Source of the DNA: VBDM01 sp964430565
Lineage (GTDB): Bacteria > Pseudomonadota > Gammaproteobacteria > Burkholderiales > SG8-39
Direction of reading: 5' to 3'
Assembly (NCBI GenBank): GCA_964430565.1
Contig: CAYSFD010000018.1
Coordinates: 124,001 to 188,000, forward strand
DNA length: 64,000 nt
Below the pieces are notes generated by a model. It searched no databases and was not told the origin of the DNA. It saw only the letters and a program-made list of their open reading frames with translations. Position numbers and translations under genes: made by a program. Below are positions 19,295 through 30,721 of this stretch, one piece after another. Within the stretch, counting starts at the first letter, position 1. Each line of letters opens with the position of its first letter.

Positions 19295-19807
19295 CTACTC
19301 GGTGCCTTCCTCGCGCAGCCACCACGGACCGAACTGGCGGAACTGCTTGCGCTGCTCCGGCGTGAGGATCGCGGCGATCTGGTTGCGCGCCTCCACGCGC
19401 GATTTGGTCACCTGCCTTCTCAGTTCGTCCACCTTCTTCTGCTGCTCGGTGACCGCAGTCGCGTCAATCTTGTCGGCGTAATACATCTGCCGCAGCTTGA
19501 ACTGCTCGGAGCGCAACTGTCCCATCGTATCCCAGTTCTTGCGGCGGTTTTCTTCCTGGACGGCCGCGATCTTGTCGCGCTGCTCTTCGCTCAGGCCCTG
19601 CAGGGCGAGCGGGCCGCCGGGACCGAATCCCCCTCGGCCGGGGCCGTAGCCCGGCCCGCCGCCGTAGCCGCCCATCATGCCGGGGCCCGGTCCATATCCG
19701 GGTCCGTAACCCGGGCCCTGCCCGGGTCCTTGTGCAAATGCGGCGGACACCGCGCTGGCGGCGAGTCCCAGGGCGAATAGGCTTGAGATCAAAGTGCGGA
19801 TCTTCAT
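19295..19807 (-). CDS. Spy/CpxP-like periplasmic protein with Gly-Pro-Tyr repeats
   Basis: 170 residues from the ATG at 19807. A signal peptide ending AAFAQ is followed by a low-complexity segment of GYGPG, GPGMMGG and GPGRGG units (about residues 26-65) and then a helical Spy/LTXXQ-like domain (LSEEQRDKIAAVQEENR ... AAILTPEQRKQF). Such proteins act as ATP-independent chaperones or metal sensors in the periplasm. An FNR-type box 68 bp upstream suggests oxygen control. Confidence 0.8.
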   Translation of the reverse strand: MKIRTLISSLFALGLAASAVSAAFAQGPGQGPGYGPGYGPGPGMMGGYGGGPGYGPGRGGFGPGGPLALQGLSEEQRDKIAAVQEENRRKNWDTMGQLRSEQFKLRQMYYADKIDATAVTEQQKKVDELRRQVTKSRVEARNQIAAILTPEQRKQFRQFGPWWLREEGTE

Positions 19808-19874
19808 ATTGCGTGCTCCGCTGTCATTGAAAAAAAAGCGTATGCCCATTCTTCTCCACGGACGACGGATGGAA

Positions 19875-19888
19875 TTGATCTAAATCAA
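19875..19888. promoter_or_regulatory. FNR-type box upstream of the Spy-like gene
   Basis: TTGATCTAAATCAA, symmetrical except for the central bases. For the minus strand, a class II start would fall at 19840, 33 bp before the Spy-like ATG. Confidence 0.75.
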
Positions 19889-19949
19889 CCGAAAGCAGGT
19901 TCGTGTTCCGTCACCGCGCATCAAGAATAATTCCCGTTCCAGTCGAGCG

Positions 19950-20576
19950 TCAGCGTTGCGCCCGGCCGCCGCCCGCGCGCGCCATCATGCCGCGCATCAT
20001 CGCTGCCATTCCGTCGCGGACCAGTTCGTCGACCTCCGTGGCATGCTCCTGGAGCGCCGTGACCACCTTCGCGTCGCTGGAGGTCTGCGTGACGACCGAC
20101 CCTTTCGCCGTCGTCTCGACGGCGGTGCTGATCTTGTCCCGGTTCTCGAACAGCACGGGGATCGTCTTGCTGAACAGGTTGAACTCTTTCCCGTCGCCCA
20201 GCCGCTGCACCATGCTCGCGACATGAGTCTGGATGGCTTGGGCCACTTGCGGGTCGTCCGACTCGGTCACCGTCCTGATGCCGTTGGGCAGATTGGTCAC
20301 CGTGCGTTTAATCCGGTCGTGACTGAAGAGCATGCCGCGCACCAGCTGCATGTCCGCCGCGAATGCGTCGTCGTGCTGCATGCCGCCGGCCATGGGGCCG
20401 TGGGATCCGCCCGCGGATCCCGGACCCATGCCATGCATCATTCCCGGTCCCATCTGATGCATCATTCCGGGTCCCATGCCGCCGCCCATTTGACCCGGAT
20501 GGGCAAAGACGGCAGCCGCCACACCCAGACTCAGTATGGCAACAACACCTGCTGCTACTCTATGTGAACGCTTCAT
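19950..20576 (-). CDS. Exported Met/Gly/His-rich protein of unknown function
   Basis: 208 residues. A signal peptide ending VFAHPG is followed by a repeat-rich part (GMGPGMMHQMGPGMMHGMGPG-type units, residues about 28-66) rich in Met and His, then a helical domain of about 130 residues with no recognised motif. Met/His-rich export proteins often bind copper or other soft metals, which is only inference here. It precedes the Spy-like gene on the same strand with a similar repeat style. Confidence 0.7.
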   Translation of the reverse strand: MKRSHRVAAGVVAILSLGVAAAVFAHPGQMGGGMGPGMMHQMGPGMMHGMGPGSAGGSHGPMAGGMQHDDAFAADMQLVRGMLFSHDRIKRTVTNLPNGIRTVTESDDPQVAQAIQTHVASMVQRLGDGKEFNLFSKTIPVLFENRDKISTAVETTAKGSVVTQTSSDAKVVTALQEHATEVDELVRDGMAAMMRGMMARAGGGRAQR

Positions 20577-20945
20577 GATCGCTTCCTTTTAAGGTTCGGA
20601 GTCGTAGTCTCTCCGCGGAACCGATTGAAGCAAATACTTGTAAGCGTCCGATGTCGTGAACCGCCGGTTTTGTATCCCAGTGTAACAACGCCGCCGGTGA
20701 AAGCCTGCGATACATTTTTTCGACCCAATAGGGGTCCTACTGCTCTTTCTGGAATAGTGATCCTCGCATCCCTCAGGATGCCGCGCCCGTGAAAGCGAAG
20801 CGCAGGCAACCGACACGCAGCGGACTTGAGCTAGATCAATAAGCGCCAGCCCTCGCACGCCCAAGATGGTCGTCGTGGAGTGACGGCCGAGGTATACGAC
20901 AGCGGCGGACAACGCCTGAAGTAGCTCACTGTAAAGGAGACACTC
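20577..20945. other. Intergenic region between divergent genes
   Basis: 369 bp without a supported gene. The part facing DUF2892 contains the FNR-type box at 20826-20839; the remainder holds the promoter of the Met-rich gene. Frames open here lack homology. Confidence 0.6.
20826..20839. promoter_or_regulatory. FNR-type box upstream of the DUF2892 gene
   Basis: TTGAGCTAGATCAA, one mismatch from TTGAT-N4-ATCAA. A class II start would be at 20874, 72 bp before the ATG at 20946. Confidence 0.65.
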
Positions 20946-21164
20946 ATGACAACCGAACGACTGGTCCGCATCTTCGCAGGTGCATTCGTGCCGCTCTCTC
21001 TCGCGCTCGGGGTGGAAGCAAGCCCCATTTTCATGAGCAAGCATTTCCTCTGGTTCACCGCTTTCGTCGGCGCGAACCTGTTTCAAAGCGGCTTCACCCA
21101 TCTGTGCCCGCTGGAATCGCTGCTGCGCACGCTCGGCGTGAAGAGCGCCGCGTCCCTCGGCTGA
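20946..21164 (+). CDS. DUF2892 / YgaP-type small membrane protein
   Basis: 72 residues with two hydrophobic segments (about 8-24 and 32-50). The pattern FTAFVGANLFQSGFTHLCPLE is typical of the DUF2892 (YgaP transmembrane) family, often found with rhodanese or efflux genes. AAAGGAGA precedes the ATG. It stands 13 bp before the RND adaptor gene, so the three may be co-transcribed behind the FNR-type box. Confidence 0.88.
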   Translation: MTTERLVRIFAGAFVPLSLALGVEASPIFMSKHFLWFTAFVGANLFQSGFTHLCPLESLLRTLGVKSAASLG

Positions 21165-21177
21165 AGCAGCGCCGCGA

Positions 21178-22272
21178 ATGATTCCGAATCCGATCCCGTT
21201 CGCCGAACGGCGGAACGCGAAACCGATCCTCGCATTCGCCGCAGCCATCCTGCTCGCTGCCTGCGGCCGCGAGGAAGCGCCGGGCGGCGCTGCTCCGGCG
21301 GCTGACATCAAGACCGCGACGGTAGAAATGCGCGACGTCGAGCTCAGCTATTCGGCCGAGGCCGTGATCGAGGCGGTGCGCCAGTCCACCGTATCCGCGC
21401 AGGTCTCCGGGCGCATCGTCGATCTGCGTTTCGACGTCGGCGACACCGTGAAGAAGGGCGAGGTGATCGCGCGCATCGACGAGCGCGCCGCCACCCAGGC
21501 GCTCGAGGCGAGCGAGGCGCAGGTGCGGCAGGCCGAGGCCGAGCTGCGCAATGCGCGCGCACAGTACGAGCGAGCGCGGCAGCTGGTCGCGCAGAAGTTC
21601 ATGAGCCAGGCCGCGCTCGACACGGCCGAGGCCGATTTCAAGGCGGCGCAGGCGCGCGTTACCGCCCTGCTCGCCGGCGCCGGGCGCGCCGCCACCGAGC
21701 GCGGCTTCGCCACCATCGTCGCCCCCTACAGCGGCGTCGTCTCGGCGCGGCACGTCGAGTTGGGCGAAATGGCGACCCCCGGCAAGCCGCTCATGACCGG
21801 CTTCGATCCGGGCACGCTGCGCGCGGTCGCCACCGTGCCGCAGGCGCAAGTCGCCGCGATCCAGGCGCTCGCCCGCGCGCGCATCGAGGTCCCTTCGCTC
21901 GGAAAGTGGTTGGACGCGACGCGCGTCACCATCGTGCCCTCGGCCGATCCGCGCACGCACACCACCCAGGTGCGGCTCGATCTGTCCGCGGAGGCGCGTG
22001 GCGTGTACCCGGGCGTGTACGCGCGCGCGCACTTCATCACCGGCAAGGCGCCCCGATTGCTCGTTCCACGCGCCGCCGTGCTCCAGCGCAGCGAAGCGAC
22101 GCTCGTCTACGTCGTCGACGAGCGCGGCGCACTGCAGTTGCGCCAGGTGCGCCTCGGCGCCGCCTCGGACGAGCGTTCGATCGAGGTGCTCTCGGGCCTG
22201 CGGCCCGGGGAGCGGGTAGCGATCGAGCCGGTCAAGGCGGGCATCGAGAACGCCCGTCCCGCCGCGCGCTGA
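21178..22272 (+). CDS. RND efflux periplasmic adaptor (membrane fusion) lipoprotein
   Basis: 364 residues. Lipobox LLAAC near residues 23-27 after a signal sequence; barrel-sandwich/lipoyl halves with STVSAQVSGRIVDL near 62-75 and ATIVAPYSGVVSARH near 176-190 frame a coiled-coil hairpin rich in Ala/Glu/Arg. It bridges an RND pump to an outer membrane channel. The channel gene is not visible in this window. The next gene is the RND permease, 15 bp away. Confidence 0.92.
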   Translation: MIPNPIPFAERRNAKPILAFAAAILLAACGREEAPGGAAPAADIKTATVEMRDVELSYSAEAVIEAVRQSTVSAQVSGRIVDLRFDVGDTVKKGEVIARIDERAATQALEASEAQVRQAEAELRNARAQYERARQLVAQKFMSQAALDTAEADFKAAQARVTALLAGAGRAATERGFATIVAPYSGVVSARHVELGEMATPGKPLMTGFDPGTLRAVATVPQAQVAAIQALARARIEVPSLGKWLDATRVTIVPSADPRTHTTQVRLDLSAEARGVYPGVYARAHFITGKAPRLLVPRAAVLQRSEATLVYVVDERGALQLRQVRLGAASDERSIEVLSGLRPGERVAIEPVKAGIENARPAAR

Positions 22273-22287
22273 GAGAAAACCGCGCCG

Positions 22288-25200
22288 ATGGGCATCTCCG
22301 GCCGCATCGCGAGGTTCTTCCAGGACTCGCAGCTCACGCCGCTCGTCGCGCTGGTCGCTTTCCTGCTCGGCCTGTTCGCGGTCCTCGTGACCCCGCGCGA
22401 GGAGGAGCCGCAGATCAACGTCACCATGGCGAACGTGTTCGTGCCGTTTCCCGGCGCCTCCGCCCGCGACGTCGAGGCGCTGGTCGCGACGCCCGCCGAG
22501 CAGGTGCTCGCGCAGATGAGCGGCGTCGAGCACGTGTTCTCGGTGTCGCGGCCGGGCATGGCGGTGATCACGGTGCAGTTCAAAGTCGGGGTGCCGCGCA
22601 TTGACGCGCTGGTGCGCCTGTATGACACGATCAACTCCAACCGCGACTGGGTATCGCCGGAGCTCGGCATCCTCGATCCGATCATCAAGCCCAAAGGCAT
22701 CGACGACGTGCCGGTGGTCACGCTCACCTTGTGGAGCGAGGATCCGCTGCGCGGCGCCTTCGAGCTGGAGCGCGTCGCGCACGCCGCGGAGATCGAGCTG
22801 AAGCGCGTGCCCGGCACGCGCGAGGTGCAGACCCTGGGCGGCCCGGGCCGCGCCGTGCGCGTGCTGCTCGACCCCGATCGCCTGAGCGCGCACGGCGTCT
22901 CGGCCCTTGACGTGCGCAACGCGCTGCAGCTCGCGAACGTCGCCCTGCCCGCGGGCAAGCTGGTGCGCGACAACCGCGAAGTCCTGGTCGAGACCGGCAA
23001 CACTCTGGAATCGGCGGCCGACGTGAGGCAGCTCGTGGTGGGCGCGGTGCAGCAACGTCCCGTGTTCCTGAGCGAGGTCGCCGAGGTCGTCGATGGACCG
23101 GACCCGCCCTCGCGCTATGCCTGGATCGGATTCGGGCCGTCCGCGCACAAGAAAGGCGTACGCGCGAGCCGCGAGCAGCCGGCGGTCACGCTGCAGATCA
23201 CCAAGAAGCCCGGAGAAAACGCCGTGGAAGTCGCCGAGCGATTGATGAAGCGTGTCGAGGAGCTGCGCGGCGCGGTGATCCCGGACGACGTGCACGTCAC
23301 CGTGACCCGCGACTACGGGGCGACCGCGAACGACAAAGCGATGCAGCTCATCAAGAAGCTCCTGTTCGCGACGCTCGCGGTCATAGCGCTGGTGTTCGCC
23401 GCGCTCGGCCGGCGCGAGGCCTTGATCGTGGGCGCGGCGGTGCTGCTCACGCTCGCGAGCACGCTGTTCGCCTCCTGGGCGTGGGGCTTCACGCTGAACC
23501 GCGTGTCGCTGTTCGCGCTCATCTTCTCGATCGGCATCCTGGTGGACGATGCCATCGTCGTCGTCGAGAACATCCACCGGCGCATGGCGCTCGAGCCCGG
23601 GCCGCTCACCGGTATCATCCCCGACGCCGTGGACGAGGTCGGCGGGCCCACCATCCTCGCGACCTTCACCGTCATCGCCGCGCTCCTGCCGATGGCCTTC
23701 GTGAGCGGGCTGATGGGGCCGTACATGAGCCCCATCCCGATCAACGCCAGCATGGGCATGCTCATTTCGCTTGCGATCGCGTTCACCGTCACGCCCTGGC
23801 TCGCGCTCAAGTTGCTGCACCGGGGGCAGATCCACCAGGCGAAGGGAGCTCCGGGCGGCCGGCTCGAGCCGCTGTTCCGACGTCTGCTCGGACCCTTCGT
23901 GACGGCGGCTGCGGCCGCGCGCAACCGCATGAGGCTGCTCTACGCGGTGCTCGGGCTGATCGTGCTCTCCGTTTCTCTCGCCGCGGTGAAGCTCGTCATC
24001 CTCAAGATGCTGCCCTTCGACAACAAGTCGGAGTTCCAGGTGGTGGTCGACATGCCCTCCGGCACGCCGGTCGAGGTCACGGCGGGAGCGCTGCACGACA
24101 TGGGCGCCTATCTCGCCACCGTCGCCGAGGTGACCGACTACCAGGCCTACGCCGGAATGAGTTCGCCGATCAGCTTCAACGGTCTGGTGCGCCAGTACTA
24201 CCTGCGCGCCGCTGCCGAAACCGGCGACATCCAGGTCAACCTCGCCGCGAAAAGCGAACGCGACCGCAAGAGCCATGAGATCGCGCAGGGCGTGCGGCCG
24301 GAGCTCGAGCGGATCGCCCGCGGCTGGAACGCCCGGGTGAAAGTCGTGGAAGTGCCGCCCGGGCCGCCGGTGCTCTCGCCCATCGTCGCCGAAGTATACG
24401 GGCCGGACGAGGCCGGCCGCATCCGCGTCGCCAAGCGCGTGCGCGAGGCGTTCGCCTCGACCGCCGACATCGTCGGCATCGACGACAGCGTCGAAGACCC
24501 CGGCCCGCGGCTGCTGCTCAGGATCGACCAGGGCAAGGCCGCGCTCGCGGGGGTGACGCGCCGCGATGTGGTGGAAACGATGCGCATGGGACTCTCGGGC
24601 GCGGACGTGACGCCGCTGCACGACGGCGTGTCCAAGTACGAGGTGCCGGTGCGGGTCGCGCTGCCCGCAGAGCGCCAGGGGGAACTGGACGAATTCCTCA
24701 AGCTCGCCGTGCGCGCGCCCTCGGGGGGGCTCGTGCCCTTGTCGGAGGTGGTGCGGCCGGTGCGCACCGACCGCGACCGGCCCATCTACCACAAGGACCT
24801 GCTGCCGGTCGTCTACGTCATCGCCGACCAGGTCGGCCGCGTCGACAGCCCGCTCTACGGCATGTTCGCCGCGCGCGGCAAGGTCGCCGGGCAGCCGCTC
24901 GAGGAGGGCGGGAAGCTCGGTGAATATTTCGTGCGCCAGCCTTCGGACCCCTACCGCGAGTACGCGCTCAAGTGGGACGGCGAATGGCAGGTGACCTACG
25001 AGACCTTCCGCGACATGGGGCTCGCCTATGCGGTGGGCCTGGTGCTGATCTACCTACTGGTGGTGGCGCAGTTCGGTTCGTACCTGACGCCGCTCGTCAT
25101 CATGGCGCCGATCCCGCTGACGGTGATCGGCGTCATGCCGGGGCACGCGCTGCTGGGGGCCCATTTCACCGCGACCTCGATGATCGGGATGATCGCGCTC

Positions 25201-25497
25201 GCCGGCATCATCGTGCGCAACTCCATACTGCTGGTCGATTTCGTCAACCTGAAAGTCGAAGAAGGCATGCCCCTCGCCGAAGCCGTGGTGCAATCGGCCG
25301 CGGCGCGCGCCAAGCCGATCGCGCTCACCGGGCTCGCGGCGATGCTCGGCGCCGCGTTCATTCTCGACGACCCGATTTTCAACGGGCTCGCCATTTCCCT
25401 CATCTTCGGGATCTTCGTCTCGACCGTGCTGACCTTGGTGGTGATCCCGGTGCTGTACTACGTGGCGTTCCGCCGCCGCAAGGAGGCTGCCGAATGA
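22288..25497 (+). CDS. RND-family efflux permease
   Basis: 1069 residues with the AcrB/MexF-like plan: twelve membrane helices and two large periplasmic loops. The proton-relay aspartates are in GILVDDAIVVVENIH near residues 414-428. The segment PFPGASARDVEALVATPAE near 52 is typical of heavy-metal/hydrophobe RND pumps of the AcrB type. Substrate cannot be told. It is a pair with the preceding lipoprotein adaptor. Confidence 0.93.
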   Translation: MGISGRIARFFQDSQLTPLVALVAFLLGLFAVLVTPREEEPQINVTMANVFVPFPGASARDVEALVATPAEQVLAQMSGVEHVFSVSRPGMAVITVQFKVGVPRIDALVRLYDTINSNRDWVSPELGILDPIIKPKGIDDVPVVTLTLWSEDPLRGAFELERVAHAAEIELKRVPGTREVQTLGGPGRAVRVLLDPDRLSAHGVSALDVRNALQLANVALPAGKLVRDNREVLVETGNTLESAADVRQLVVGAVQQRPVFLSEVAEVVDGPDPPSRYAWIGFGPSAHKKGVRASREQPAVTLQITKKPGENAVEVAERLMKRVEELRGAVIPDDVHVTVTRDYGATANDKAMQLIKKLLFATLAVIALVFAALGRREALIVGAAVLLTLASTLFASWAWGFTLNRVSLFALIFSIGILVDDAIVVVENIHRRMALEPGPLTGIIPDAVDEVGGPTILATFTVIAALLPMAFVSGLMGPYMSPIPINASMGMLISLAIAFTVTPWLALKLLHRGQIHQAKGAPGGRLEPLFRRLLGPFVTAAAAARNRMRLLYAVLGLIVLSVSLAAVKLVILKMLPFDNKSEFQVVVDMPSGTPVEVTAGALHDMGAYLATVAEVTDYQAYAGMSSPISFNGLVRQYYLRAAAETGDIQVNLAAKSERDRKSHEIAQGVRPELERIARGWNARVKVVEVPPGPPVLSPIVAEVYGPDEAGRIRVAKRVREAFASTADIVGIDDSVEDPGPRLLLRIDQGKAALAGVTRRDVVETMRMGLSGADVTPLHDGVSKYEVPVRVALPAERQGELDEFLKLAVRAPSGGLVPLSEVVRPVRTDRDRPIYHKDLLPVVYVIADQVGRVDSPLYGMFAARGKVAGQPLEEGGKLGEYFVRQPSDPYREYALKWDGEWQVTYETFRDMGLAYAVGLVLIYLLVVAQFGSYLTPLVIMAPIPLTVIGVMPGHALLGAHFTATSMIGMIALAGIIVRNSILLVDFVNLKVEEGMPLAEAVVQSAAARAKPIALTGLAAMLGAAFILDDPIFNGLAISLIFGIFVSTVLTLVVIPVLYYVAFRRRKEAAE

Positions 25498-25518
25498 AAC
25501 GGGCTTTCGCCCCGCGGG

Positions 25519-25704
25519 TCAAATCGGATCGAATACCGGAACCTTCGGCGCCGGGGCCTTGTCGGCTGCCACATCCGGCGTGCCGTAGCTGATGAAGCTC
25601 TCGGGCAGCGGCGTGCCCCAGTAGACGCCGGTGCCGCGCTCCTCCTCGTTCCAGGTCACCACCTCCCAATCGGGGGCGAAGACTAGAAAAAAAATCTTCC
25701 GAAT
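25519..25704 (-). pseudogene. Orphan protein C-terminus, unassigned remnant
   Basis: Between the RND permease and the P-type ATPase a minus-strand frame without a start codon reads plausible protein: FFLVFAPDWEVVTWNEEE, GVYWGTPLPESFISYGTPD and a proline-rich end PKVPVFDPI before TGA. Composition and ordered hydrophobic/acidic pattern look like a real C-terminus rather than noise, but the frame is closed by TAA 60 codons upstream. I do not recognise the family. Confidence 0.35.
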
Positions 25705-25715
25705 TTAAGGCTTAT

Positions 25716-28271
<2,556 letters not shown>

Positions 28272-28558
28272 AGCCGGACCGGCGCCGCGGAGGGATTGAC
28301 TCCCGCCTGAGAGCGGCGGCGGCGCATTGTCAGGCAACAGCGGAGGTATGATGAATGGCAATATGGGCCAAGGAAGGACGTCAGGCTCACGCTCCAGGCG
28401 CAAAGTCCCGTCGCTTTGATTACGCTATGTTGATGAAGAAAACAACCTCTCAGAACGCTCTATGTTCGGCGATCGCGCTCGTGGGAAGGATAAATGTAAC
28501 TTGCAAAATCCGCGGTTTTTCGATTCAGGGACTTTTCGCGCAGCCTCGTTAGACATCG
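28272..28558. other. Intergenic stretch of lower GC content
   Basis: 287 bp without a supported gene between the ATPase and the signal-peptidase-like gene. Base composition falls toward AT-rich here and stays lower through the next gene. No FNR-type box or terminator with a clear T-run was seen. Confidence 0.5.
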
Positions 28559-29485
28559 ATGGAATCCACCGCCATATACCGCAAACCGAACAAGTGGACT
28601 GCAGCCGTACTTGGGCTGTTCATCCAGCCTGCAGGGATGTTGTACGTCGCTCGGCCTGGCTGGGCCGCAGCATATTTTTCGCTTGTGCTGATCATCGTGC
28701 TGGGCAACATGTTTGTACTTCGCGACGGGGAGGCAGCTGGCAATGCTATCGCCCTGCTCGTCGCGATAATTTGCGCGATCCATGCGTATCGCCTGGCCCG
28801 AGACTCCAGGGTGCTCAGGCGCCCTTGGTACAGCCGTTGGTATGGCTTGGTTGGAATAGTCGCTGCGTTTGCGGTGCTAGCACTTGGAACCCGCGCTTTC
28901 CTTTTCGAACCGTTCCGTTTTCCGTCCAGATCGATGGCTCCATCTATTGAGCCTCGCGCCCATCTGATTGTGAAGAAGTGGGGGTATGGTAACTACGGAA
29001 CTTACGGAATTCACCTTATGAGGACTGGCATCTCATCTGAGGTGCGAAGAGGAGATATCGTCGTCTTCGAGCATCCGGAAGATCGAGCCTTGAGCTATGC
29101 CCAGCGGGTCGTCGGTCTTCCAGGTGACAAACTTTCGTACTACAACAAGCGCCTCAAGCTTAACGATCAAGAGGTACCGCGCAGGCGAATCGACGACTAC
29201 GTTCACAAGGATCCCGCCATTCGCTCCCTTCAATATCTGGAGCGACTCGGCGACCGGGAGTACCCTATCCTCATCGAAGCAGAGGCGCCCGCTGCCATAC
29301 CTCCTGTGAAAGCGTTTCCTTTTGACGAACGTTGTGCCTACACCGCCGAAGGCTTGTATTGCCAAGTACCCGAGGGCCACTATTTTGTCTTAGGTGATAA
29401 TCGTGACAACAGCAGCGATAGCCGAATTTGGGGATTTGTCCCTGCAAGAAACATCCTCGGCAAGGTGCAGTACATACTCCAATAG
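28559..29485 (+). CDS. Signal peptidase I-like protein lacking the catalytic lysine
   Basis: 308 residues. Four hydrophobic segments occupy residues about 13-112, more than the two of E. coli LepB. The catalytic domain follows with the nucleophile motif FPSRSMAPS (Ser125), GDIVVFEHP, a box D segment YAQRVVGLPGD at 180-190 and GDNRDNSSDSR near 285. In active bacterial enzymes box D reads K/R-R-x-x-GLPGD with a lysine general base; here that position is Gln182. It may be inactive or use another base. Codon use and GC content are unlike the neighbours. Confidence 0.8.
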   Translation: MESTAIYRKPNKWTAAVLGLFIQPAGMLYVARPGWAAAYFSLVLIIVLGNMFVLRDGEAAGNAIALLVAIICAIHAYRLARDSRVLRRPWYSRWYGLVGIVAAFAVLALGTRAFLFEPFRFPSRSMAPSIEPRAHLIVKKWGYGNYGTYGIHLMRTGISSEVRRGDIVVFEHPEDRALSYAQRVVGLPGDKLSYYNKRLKLNDQEVPRRRIDDYVHKDPAIRSLQYLERLGDREYPILIEAEAPAAIPPVKAFPFDERCAYTAEGLYCQVPEGHYFVLGDNRDNSSDSRIWGFVPARNILGKVQYILQ

Positions 29486-29493
29486 CATCCAAG

Positions 29494-30378
29494 ATGACCA
29501 AGCGTATGAACACGAAGCTTATCCTTGGAATTCATGGCCTCAAGAACAAGCCGGAGCCGGACATCCTGCGAGGCTGGTGGACAGCCGCCATCACCGAAGG
29601 CATTTCGCGCAATTGCGACGGCCAAAAGGTAGATGTCGATTTCGCGCTGGCTTACTGGGCCAACGTGATGCATTCCTCGCCGGTGGCTCCTGCTGAAGAG
29701 GCGGAACCCTATGTAGCCGCCGGGGGGAGCGGCCCGTTGCCGAAGGCCGGCAACTCCGTCAGAAGGATCGCTGCAGCTCGTGTCCAAGAGGGCGTCGGCA
29801 AGGTTCTGGAGATGATCTTTGGAACGCCGGTAACGGAGGACGTAGTCAGGGATGCTCTAGAAACCAGCGCGCCGGATCTGCATCGCTACAAGCACGACCG
29901 GGCGGCGCGGGACGCCGTGCAAGAGCGGCTGAAAGAGCAACTGCGCTCCGCGCTCGCCGGCGGCAGGCAAATCATGCTGATCGCGCACTCCATGGGTTCG
30001 ATCATCGCGTACGACGTGCTCGCGGTTGCCGGTCGCACCCTGCCGGGCCTCCGAATCCCGCATTTCGTCACGGTGGGATCCCCATTGGGCCTTGCTCCGG
30101 TCAAGGAAATCGTAGCGGCCCCGTTGCGCGTTCCGGAGTGCGTCGTGCGCTGGACCAACCTTGCCGACCCCAGGGATCACGTCGCTCGCTGGGACACCCG
30201 TCTCTCCAGCGACTATCGGGAAAACAGCACCGGTACGGCAATCTCCGACCAATTGGTCATCAACGGTTACGTCAGCCCTTCCGGCAAATCCAACCCCCAC
30301 AAGATCTATGGCTACCTGAGAACACCGGAGATGTCTGAACTGATCGCAAGCTTTGCTCACGGTCGTTCAACAAGCTGA
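29494..30378 (+). CDS. Alpha/beta hydrolase-like protein
   Basis: 294 residues from the ATG at 29494 (a second ATG 4 codons on is possible). GIHGLKN near the N-terminus is an oxyanion segment and LIAHSMGSIIAYDVL near 165-180 holds the nucleophile elbow (S in HSMGS); LVINGYVSPSG and PHKIYGY near the end could carry the catalytic His region. No signal peptide. It follows the signal-peptidase-like gene by 8 bp, suggesting co-transcription. Substrate unknown. Confidence 0.75.
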   Translation: MTKRMNTKLILGIHGLKNKPEPDILRGWWTAAITEGISRNCDGQKVDVDFALAYWANVMHSSPVAPAEEAEPYVAAGGSGPLPKAGNSVRRIAAARVQEGVGKVLEMIFGTPVTEDVVRDALETSAPDLHRYKHDRAARDAVQERLKEQLRSALAGGRQIMLIAHSMGSIIAYDVLAVAGRTLPGLRIPHFVTVGSPLGLAPVKEIVAAPLRVPECVVRWTNLADPRDHVARWDTRLSSDYRENSTGTAISDQLVINGYVSPSGKSNPHKIYGYLRTPEMSELIASFAHGRSTS

Positions 30379-30414
30379 CGAACGCTCAAAAGTCACATCG
30401 TCGAGGTGACGCTT

Positions 30415-30684
30415 ATGTGCAGAAACATCAAAACCCTCTTCAACTTCGAACCGCCTGTCACGGACGAAGAGATCCGCGCGGCCTCGCTGCAATTCGTGAG
30501 AAAACTGAGCGGCTTCAACAAGCCGTCGAAAGCCAACGAAGCTGCGTTCCTTGCGGCGGTTGACGAGGCAGCGGCGGTTTCCAAGAAACTTCTGAGCTCG
30601 CTCGAGACGAACGCACCGCCGAGGGACCGCGAGGTAGAGGCTGCCAAGGCACGGGCACGCGCTGCTCAGAGGTTTCCCACGTGA
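30415..30684 (+). CDS. DUF2277 family protein
   Basis: 89 residues beginning MCRNIKTLFNFEPP, the hallmark of the DUF2277 family, with a helical remainder containing QFVRKLSGFNKPSKANE. The ATG at 30415 is used rather than an earlier in-frame codon because all relatives start at MCRNI. Function unknown; some relatives lie near DNA-binding or stress genes. Confidence 0.9.
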   Translation: MCRNIKTLFNFEPPVTDEEIRAASLQFVRKLSGFNKPSKANEAAFLAAVDEAAAVSKKLLSSLETNAPPRDREVEAAKARARAAQRFPT

Positions 30685-30721
30685 AGAGTTCTCTTGTCGA
30701 GCAGGCTCGCAACGGGAAGCC

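Noticed and set aside
21094..24792. 1232-codon minus-strand frame opposite the RND genes
   Set aside because: Antisense shadow: low-complexity Arg/His/Asp composition, whereas the plus strand encodes canonical adaptor and permease.
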